DNA of 10,079 nucleotides from Actinomycetota bacterium (GTDB taxonomy: Bacteria > Actinomycetota > Acidimicrobiia > Acidimicrobiales > CADCSY01): assembly GCA_019348335.1 (NCBI GenBank), contig JAHWJR010000054.1:1-10079 (forward strand), given 5' to 3'. Both the position numbers and the translations under genes were made by a program. Positions 6,146-10,079 of the stretch are shown here, piece by piece. How positions within the stretch are numbered: the first letter of the stretch is position 1; the number at the start of each line of letters is the position of its first letter. The notes under the pieces were generated by a model. The model worked only from the letters and a program-made list of their open reading frames with translations. It ran no database searches and was not told the DNA's origin.

Positions 6146-6688
6146 GTGAGCGCCGGCGAGCCGGCTGGCAGCCGGATCGAGCGGCGATCCCCAGACGACC
6201 CGCGGCGCGGTTGGCGTTACTGGCGCCTCACGCCGGAGATACGGTTGCAGTCGGTGTCGCAGCGAGGCTTCACCTGGGAGCCGGCCCGGCCCCTGGTCGC
6301 CCGGTGCGCCGGGGCGGGGGTCGCCGGGCACGACACCCCTGACCTCGGGTGCGCCTGTGGCGTCCATGCCAGTGTCGACGTGGCTGCCCTGCACGCCGAC
6401 GCACTGTGCCTGGTCCCCGGCCCGCTGGTGGTGGGCGAGGTCGACCTGTGGGGGCGGGTCGTGATCGACGAGCACGGGTTCCGGGGCGAGTACGCCTACC
6501 CCCGTCGGCTCGACGTGGTGGAAGAGACCGTTGCCGGCGTCGTGTCGTTGGACGAGGCGGTCGACGGACTGGCGGGCTACGGCGTGGCGGTGGGGACGAC
6601 GCCGCTCATGGACGCCGTCGGCCCCGCATCGGCGACCATCCTGAGCTTTCTGGCCATGTCCGGCGCCAGCCCGCCGCCCGAGCGTTGA
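6146..6688 (+). CDS. Conserved-looking protein of unknown function with CxCG and GFRGEYAYP motifs
   Basis: This 180-residue protein has no family name I can assign with certainty. Its pattern resembles a type of actinobacterial hypothetical protein: WRYWRL (23-28), a Trp-Pro region at 44-47, a cysteine at 54, CxCG (69-72), then VVGEVDLWGRV (95-105) and GFRGEYAYP (111-119). The CxCG together with Cys54 could hold a metal or form a disulfide, and the Gly-Trp-Gly and Tyr-Pro segments suggest a small beta-rich domain; that is inference. No signal peptide or convincing membrane helix is visible. It starts at GTG 6146, 9 nt after the previous stop, with AGGA at 6135-6138 as a ribosome binding site; no earlier start exists in this gap. 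It is probably cotranscribed with the small cysteine protein and converges with the anti-sigma gene. Confidence 0.72.
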   Translation: MSAGEPAGSRIERRSPDDPRRGWRYWRLTPEIRLQSVSQRGFTWEPARPLVARCAGAGVAGHDTPDLGCACGVHASVDVAALHADALCLVPGPLVVGEVDLWGRVVIDEHGFRGEYAYPRRLDVVEETVAGVVSLDEAVDGLAGYGVAVGTTPLMDAVGPASATILSFLAMSGASPPPER

Positions 6689-6698
6689 GCAACAGCGC

Positions 6699-6723
6699 CA
6701 GCACGCTGGTGTGCTGAACCAGC
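6699..6723. terminator. Two overlapping hairpins between convergent genes, weak bidirectional terminator candidate
   Basis: CAGCAC (6699-6704) pairs with GTGCTG (6711-6716), while GCTGGT (6705-6710) pairs with ACCAGC (6718-6723). The two 6-bp stems exclude each other. They lie in the 38-bp gap between the stop of the + strand gene (6688) and that of the - strand gene (6727), where a terminator for either direction would be expected. Neither is followed by a T-run, so intrinsic termination would be weak. Confidence 0.3.
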
Positions 6724-6726
6724 GGG

Positions 6727-7197
6727 CTAGGGCGAGACGCCGTTGACGGAGGTGCCGTTGGCCGAGGCGCCGTTGCCGTTCACCGGCGTGGAGCGGGCGA
6801 CGCGGAGCTCGAACCACACCACCTTGCCGTCGCTGTCGCGGTGGACTCCCCAGCTCGAGGCGATGGCCTCCACCAGCTGGAGACCCCGCCCGGTGGTGGC
6901 GTCCTCGGGAGGGAGGCAGGCCTGGGGAAGGCGCGAGTTCCAGTCCTTGACCTCGGCCCAGAGCGACTGGCCCTCGAAACGGACCGTCACCCGCACGTCG
7001 GTGCGGGCGTGGAGCGTGACGTTGGTCGCCAGCTCACTCACCAGCAGGACGGCGGAGTCGACCACGTCCTCGGGCGCGTCGGTCTCCGAAAGCGCGTCGC
7101 GCACGAACAACCGGGCCTCACCGACGCTGCTGGCGTCACCGTAGAAGAGCCGCTTGACCTCGATGGTCGTACTCCCTTCCCCCAAAGCGCCGTCCAT
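6727..7197 (-). CDS. Anti-sigma-factor-type ATPase (RsbW/SpoIIAB-like, HATPase_c_2)
   Basis: A single GHKL ATPase domain of the kind that binds sigma factors or phosphorylates anti-sigma antagonists on serine/threonine in the cytoplasm. With ATG 7197 it has 156 residues. The family line-up is clear: VKRLFYGDASSVGEARLFVR (14-33), N-box SELATNVTLHA (54-64, Asn59), G1 region VKDWNSRLP (83-91, Asp85), G2 TGRGL (102-106), then SSWGV and GKVVWFEL (124-131). The tail is a low-complexity NG-rich repeat. The start is uncertain: ATG 7270-7272 would add 25 residues encoded by AT-rich, promoter-like DNA, whereas homologues typically begin near residue 12, where a strong GGAAGGGAG precedes an ATC codon. 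No partner sigma factor or antagonist is visible; the antiporter lies upstream on the same strand. Histidine-kinase function is unlikely because no H-box is present. Confidence 0.85.
   Translation of the reverse strand: MDGALGEGSTTIEVKRLFYGDASSVGEARLFVRDALSETDAPEDVVDSAVLLVSELATNVTLHARTDVRVTVRFEGQSLWAEVKDWNSRLPQACLPPEDATTGRGLQLVEAIASSWGVHRDSDGKVVWFELRVARSTPVNGNGASANGTSVNGVSP
6739..6783 (-). repeat. Degenerate 15-bp tandem repeat encoding Asn-Gly pentapeptides
   Basis: On the + strand GCCGTTG recurs at 6739, 6754 and 6769, exactly 15 bp apart, with divergent remainders. It encodes the C-terminal pentapeptides NGASA, NGTSV and NGVSP of the anti-sigma-type ATPase. The tail lies beyond the folded ATPase domain and is probably disordered. 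Confidence 0.5.
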
Positions 7198-7237
7198 GAA
7201 CAGCCGGCCAGGACCAGTTCGCCTGCCGCCCTCCCAC

Positions 7238-7268
7238 ATTCTCACTCTCTGACGCCAAATTGCACCAA
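7238..7268 (-). promoter_or_regulatory. Candidate promoter of the anti-sigma-type gene
   Basis: On the minus strand TTGGTG (7268-7263) and GAGAAT (7243-7238, 4 of 6 to TATAAT) are 19 bp apart in a patch clearly richer in A and T than its surroundings. Transcription would begin near 7231, about 34 nt before ATG 7197. Both boxes are imperfect and the spacing is long. The patch mainly argues against the upstream ATG at 7272. Confidence 0.3.
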
Positions 7269-7300
7269 TCATGACGTGCAGTGGCGGCCTTTCCGCACAC

Positions 7301-7313
7301 CGGAGCGGCTCCG
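7301..7313. terminator. Small hairpin after the antiporter gene, weak terminator candidate
   Basis: CGGAG (7301-7305) and CTCCG (7309-7313) form a 5-bp stem with a 3-nt loop, 17 nt beyond the antiporter's TAG at 7332-7330 in the minus direction. No T-run follows. It might slow transcription between the antiporter and the anti-sigma-type gene, but readthrough is equally possible. Confidence 0.2.
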
Positions 7314-7329
7314 ACCGGGTCCGGGGCTG

Positions 7330-9513
7330 CTAACCGTGGGGCCCCGACGGAGTGGCGACCACCACCACCGTGGTGTCGCACTCCTCCAGCACCTGCTCGA
7401 CGACGTGGCCCAGGAACGGCCGACCCTCGATCTGGCGGAGGTTGGCGCCGAGGACCACGAGGTCGACCTGCTCGTCGAGGGCGGCGGCCACGATCTCGTC
7501 GGCCGGGGAACTCCCGGAGCGGGAGATGGTACGAGCCCGGGCCCCGAGCTCGGCGGCGAACGCTTCCGCCCGGTCGGTGAGCTTGGCGGCAACGTCGGTC
7601 TGGGCCTCCACCGCCGTGCCCCGTGTCGAGGACGGGCCCGAGTGGTCGTCGGCGCGGCCGCGGCCGTCCGGTCGTGAAGCCGGGCGGGCCGACACCGCCG
7701 CCGGGTTGACCACGTGGGTGAGCACGACCTCCGTGCCGATGTTGGCGCTGACGTTGAAGGCGATCTCCTGGGCGGCTCGGGAGGCGGTGGTGGCCGACAC
7801 CGGCACCAGGGCGCGGGCGAAGGCCGGCGGCAGCGGCCGGTCCAGGTTGCGGGCCCGGCGGACGATGACCACGGGGATGGCGGTGGAGGTCAGCAGCTCG
7901 TCGACGATGGGCGAGAGGATCCACGGCCCCCGAGCGTCGGGGGCCCCCACGCCGATGGCTCCGTAGCCCAGCCGCGCCTGGCGCAGGATGGCGTCGGGAG
8001 CGTCGTCGGAGCTCACCCGCTCGATGGTCACCGGCCGGTCGTCGAAGATGTCGACCACCGCCCGCACCCCCTCCTCGTCAGCGTCCCCTACGGACAGCAC
8101 GGTGGCTTCCACGTCCTCCAGCCAGGCGTAGTGCAGGAGCTGGGCGGCGACGATGGAGTTGCTCCCTCCCTGGCTGGGGAGCAGCAACCGGTGCGAGCGC
8201 ACCATGACGTTGCGGCTGACCGACTCCTCCCGTTGCAGCCGGCGCTGCTCCTCGTCGGTGCCCTGCCAGCTGCGGGCCACGGCGCGCAGCAGCGGCCCGG
8301 CGGTCATCGACGTGACCATGGCCATGAGCACCACCACGGTGTAGGAGGCCTGGTTGAGCACGCCCAGGGAGAGCCCGATGGTGGCGATGACGATCTCGAC
8401 CGCCCCGCGGGCGTTCAGCCCCACGCCGAGGGCGATGCCCTCCCGGCCGGGCAGGCGAGCCGCCCGGGCGCCGGCCCAGGCGCCGGCGAACTTGGCGATG
8501 CTGGCGACCAGGATCACCACCACGCCCCAGAACAGGATCTGGGGGTCACCCAGCAGGCCCAGGTCGACCCGCAGGCCCGAGGTGGCGAAGAAGATGGGGG
8601 CGAAGACGCCCGAGGTCACCACCTCCAGGTGGTGCTCCACCTCTTCCTGCTTGAACTTGGAGCGCCCGAGCACGATGCCGGCGACGAACGCCCCGATGAC
8701 CGCCTCCACCCCGAGGAATTGGGTGATGGCCCCGGCGGCGAAGGCCACGACCACCACCGCGGTGAAGGACCCGGTCACGCCCGCCTCCCGCTGCCGCAGC
8801 TGGCGGAGCAGGGCGTCGACGACCCGCTGGCCCACCGTGAGGGCGCCGACGACGAACACGGCCATCCCCACCAGGGCCACCGCCAGCGAGTCGAGCTCGA
8901 CCTCGCCGGCCTGGGCGAGCCCGGCGATGACGCCGAGGAGGATCCACCCCACGACGTCGTTGGCCATGCCGGCCGCCAGCGTCATCTGCCCGAAGTTGCG
9001 ACGCATGAGGCCCATCTCGTTCAGGACCTTGGCGATGACCGGCAGCGAGGAGATGCTGAGGGCGGTGGCCATGAACAGCACGAAGACGAGCCGTTGGTCG
9101 GGACTGTCGCTGAACACCGGAGGCAGGACGGCTCCCAGGCCCGCCCCCAGCACCATGGGCACGAGCAGGCTGCCGGCGGCCACCAGCGCGGCTGCCCGCC
9201 CCAGGCGGCGGATGAGGGTGAGGTCGGTCTCGAACCCGGTGCCGACGAGGAGGAACATCACCCCCAGCCAGCTGACCGTGAACAACATGCCGGACTGCAC
9301 GTCGTCGGCCGGGAACAGCCAGTCGGCGACGCCGGGCAGGGTCCGCCCCAGCAAGGAGGGACCGAGGACCAGGCCGGCGGCCAGCTCGCCGACCACGGCG
9401 GGCTGGCCGATGCGCTTCATGAGCTGGCCGAGCAGGCGGGCGGTCAGCAACAGCAGCGAGAGCTGTGCCCAGAAGACCAGGAGCTGGTGCTCCCCCGGAG
9501 CGATCAGGTTCAC
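7330..9513 (-). CDS. CPA2-family cation/proton antiporter with two C-terminal universal-stress-like domains
   Basis: A 727-residue fusion. Residues 1-412 are a KefB-like monovalent cation:proton exchanger with about 12 membrane helices. Visible family marks are RIGQPAVVGELAAGLVLGPS (34-53), GTGFETDL (91-98), the Asn-Asp pair of the ion site in GMANDVVGW (182-190, Asp186), EAVIGAFVAGIVLG (270-283) and GLNARGAVEIVIATIGLSLG (365-384). The cytoplasmic part holds two alpha/beta universal-stress-like domains, about 440-553 and 566-721. Their GxGx9G-type ATP motifs are imperfect: S534-P in the first and G702-H in the second replace the usual Gly-Ser/Thr, so nucleotide binding is doubtful. A disordered Arg/Ser/Gly-rich insert (about 605-640) splits the second. 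The start is GTG 9513, the first one upstream of helix 1; no ribosome binding site is visible. The ion (K+ or Na+) is not readable. The stress-like domains probably regulate transport. Confidence 0.92.
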   Translation of the reverse strand: MNLIAPGEHQLLVFWAQLSLLLLTARLLGQLMKRIGQPAVVGELAAGLVLGPSLLGRTLPGVADWLFPADDVQSGMLFTVSWLGVMFLLVGTGFETDLTLIRRLGRAAALVAAGSLLVPMVLGAGLGAVLPPVFSDSPDQRLVFVLFMATALSISSLPVIAKVLNEMGLMRRNFGQMTLAAGMANDVVGWILLGVIAGLAQAGEVELDSLAVALVGMAVFVVGALTVGQRVVDALLRQLRQREAGVTGSFTAVVVVAFAAGAITQFLGVEAVIGAFVAGIVLGRSKFKQEEVEHHLEVVTSGVFAPIFFATSGLRVDLGLLGDPQILFWGVVVILVASIAKFAGAWAGARAARLPGREGIALGVGLNARGAVEIVIATIGLSLGVLNQASYTVVVLMAMVTSMTAGPLLRAVARSWQGTDEEQRRLQREESVSRNVMVRSHRLLLPSQGGSNSIVAAQLLHYAWLEDVEATVLSVGDADEEGVRAVVDIFDDRPVTIERVSSDDAPDAILRQARLGYGAIGVGAPDARGPWILSPIVDELLTSTAIPVVIVRRARNLDRPLPPAFARALVPVSATTASRAAQEIAFNVSANIGTEVVLTHVVNPAAVSARPASRPDGRGRADDHSGPSSTRGTAVEAQTDVAAKLTDRAEAFAAELGARARTISRSGSSPADEIVAAALDEQVDLVVLGANLRQIEGRPFLGHVVEQVLEECDTTVVVVATPSGPHG

Positions 9514-9542
9514 AGCGCCGGTCCGGTGCCACGTCCGCGCAC
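9510..9542 (-). CDS. Possible leaderless mini-ORF (10 codons) coupled to the antiporter start
   Basis: GTG 9542-9540 opens ten codons (VRGRGTGPAL) ending in TGA 9512-9510, which overlaps the antiporter's GTG as GTGA. The mini-ORF start lies 7 nt after a TAGCGT -10 candidate, the distance expected for leaderless translation. The antiporter has no ribosome binding site of its own, so translation coupling would explain its initiation. At ten codons it may arise by chance; no peptide function is proposed. Confidence 0.3.
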   Translation of the reverse strand: MRGRGTGPAL

Positions 9543-9549
9543 CGGAGCC

Positions 9550-9580
9550 ACGCTAACCGGCCGGCCTCGGCCCGGGTGAA
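9550..9580 (-). promoter_or_regulatory. Candidate promoter of the antiporter gene
   Basis: On the minus strand TAGCGT (9555-9550) fits the TAnnnT -10 pattern and TTCACC (9580-9575) is a 4-of-6 match to TTGACA at a rather long 19-bp spacing. The transcript would start near 9542, either at the mini-ORF GTG or as a leader of about 30 nt before GTG 9513. Confidence 0.35.
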
Positions 9581-9588
9581 CGCTCGGT

Positions 9589-9617
9589 GGCGCCTCCGGG
9601 CGCGCGCCCGGGGCGCC
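9589..9617. promoter_or_regulatory. Long GC-only inverted repeat in the divergent intergenic region
   Basis: The perfect 16-bp palindrome CCGGGCGCGCGCCCGG (9596-9611) is flanked by GGCGCC on both sides (9589-9594 and 9612-9617). The arms pair over 14 bp with a single bulged T at 9595. It ends 9 nt before the AGAAGG ribosome binding site of the + strand SRPBCC gene and lies just upstream of the antiporter's candidate promoter, so it could be a shared operator or an mRNA hairpin. Extreme GC content makes self-complementarity easier by chance. Confidence 0.35.
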
Positions 9618-9636
9618 GGTGCGCTAGAAGGTGGCA

Positions 9637-10079
9637 GTGGACGCTGCCGCCCACCTCGACGCACCGTGCCCGCCCGAGGCGCTCTTCGTCTGGGTCGACG
9701 ATCTCTCCAAGTACCCGGAGTGGCTCGACCTGGTGGCGCGGGCCCAGCCGGCGCCGGCCATGGAGGGTGACCCCGGCCCGGCGTGGCTGGTCGACCTCCG
9801 GGCCCGGCTCGGGCCCCTTGCCCGCTCCAAGCGACTGCGGATGGTCCGCACCGACCACCGGGCGCCGGCGGTGGCTCGCTTCGAGCGGCTGGAGCACGAC
9901 GGCCGGGACCACTCCAGCTGGGTGCTCGAGGCCCAGGTCGAACCGGCCGCGGGCGCGGGGAGCCGGCTCACCATGCACCTGCACTACGGGGGCGCCATGT
10001 TCGGACCGGTGCTCGAGCGCCTGCTCCAGGACGAGATCGACCGCTCCCGCTCCCGGCTGCTGGCCCTGGTCGCCCCCCG
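9637..10079 (+). CDS. SRPBCC-superfamily protein (polyketide cyclase/START-like fold), cut by the window end
   Basis: An open frame of 147 codons runs off the right edge without a stop. It has the SRPBCC layout: an N-terminal strand, then helices with the family-typical VDDLSKYPEWLDLVARA (about 20-36), a run of beta strands (WLVDLRARL, VARFERLEHDG, SSWVLEAQVEP, SRLTMHLHYGG), and a long C-terminal helix FGPVLERLLQDEIDRSRSRL near the end. Such proteins form a hydrophobic cavity for lipids or other small hydrophobic molecules; members include cyclases and uncharacterised binding proteins. Ligand and reaction are unknown here. GTG 9637 is preferred because AGAAGG (9626-9631) precedes it by 5 nt; GTG 9631 in the same frame is the alternative. 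Most of the domain seems present, so few residues should be missing. It is transcribed divergently from the antiporter. Confidence 0.8.
   Translation, partial: MDAAAHLDAPCPPEALFVWVDDLSKYPEWLDLVARAQPAPAMEGDPGPAWLVDLRARLGPLARSKRLRMVRTDHRAPAVARFERLEHDGRDHSSWVLEAQVEPAAGAGSRLTMHLHYGGAMFGPVLERLLQDEIDRSRSRLLALVAP

Noticed and set aside
7198..7272. N-terminal extension of the anti-sigma-type protein from ATG 7272.
   Set aside because: The DNA is AT-rich and promoter-like, has no ribosome binding site before that ATG, and codes for residues outside the conserved domain. It is kept only as an alternative start.
7714..9579. A 621-codon open frame on the + strand opposite the antiporter.
   Set aside because: The product is low-complexity (His, Asp, Gly, Gln) and antisense to a clear antiporter; it is a composition artefact.
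1..10079. Search for CRISPR repeats, insertion-sequence ends, tRNA or rRNA genes, phage genes and toxin-antitoxin pairs.
   Set aside because: Nothing resembling any of these was seen by eye on either strand, and no novel defence or mobile system could be supported.

Overview
The window is a very GC-rich stretch with strong third-position G/C bias, GTG as the usual start codon, 4-base stop/start overlaps, and what look like leaderless promoters (TAnnnT about 6-7 nt before a start codon). Together with an RsbW-type ATPase and an antiporter fused to universal-stress domains, this suggests a free-living high-GC actinobacterium. Acidimicrobiia is a guess from general character; no marker gene is present to prove it.

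Layout: (1) 1-153: the end of an upstream + strand gene or gene remnant, with an in-frame TGA at 22-24. (2) 154-309: a promoter region with a 16-bp palindrome, a TATGCT -10 candidate and a leader hairpin. (3) 310-5841: a + strand ABC-importer operon of the peptide/nickel (Dpp/Opp) family. It encodes a substrate-binding protein with a C-terminal membrane anchor, a DppB-type permease, a DppC permease fused to a DppD ATPase, and a short DppF-type ATPase. All three junctions are GTGA overlaps. (4) 5882-6688: two small + strand genes of unknown function, a CxxC...HxxC mini-protein and a CxCG protein, behind a probable leaderless promoter. (5) 6689-6726: a short gap between convergent genes with two mutually exclusive hairpins. 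(6) 6727-7197 and 7330-9513, minus strand: an anti-sigma-factor-type ATPase preceded by a CPA2 cation/proton antiporter with two C-terminal universal-stress-protein-like domains. (7) 9514-9636: a divergent promoter region with a strong GC-only inverted repeat and a possible leader mini-ORF. (8) 9637 to the end: the beginning of a + strand SRPBCC-superfamily protein cut by the window edge.

How they work together: the operon encodes a complete importer. The binding protein captures a small solute (peptide-like or nickel-like; the solute cannot be read from sequence) outside the membrane, the B and C permease domains form the channel, and the D and F ATPase domains drive transport. The minus-strand pair fits ion homeostasis and stress signalling, but a functional link between those two genes is inference from adjacency only. 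I see no mobile element, CRISPR array, tRNA, rRNA or defence system. The most unusual points are architectural: the importer's fusion, truncation and anchor pattern, a possible non-canonical ATC start in the anti-sigma gene, and the leader mini-ORF in front of the antiporter.
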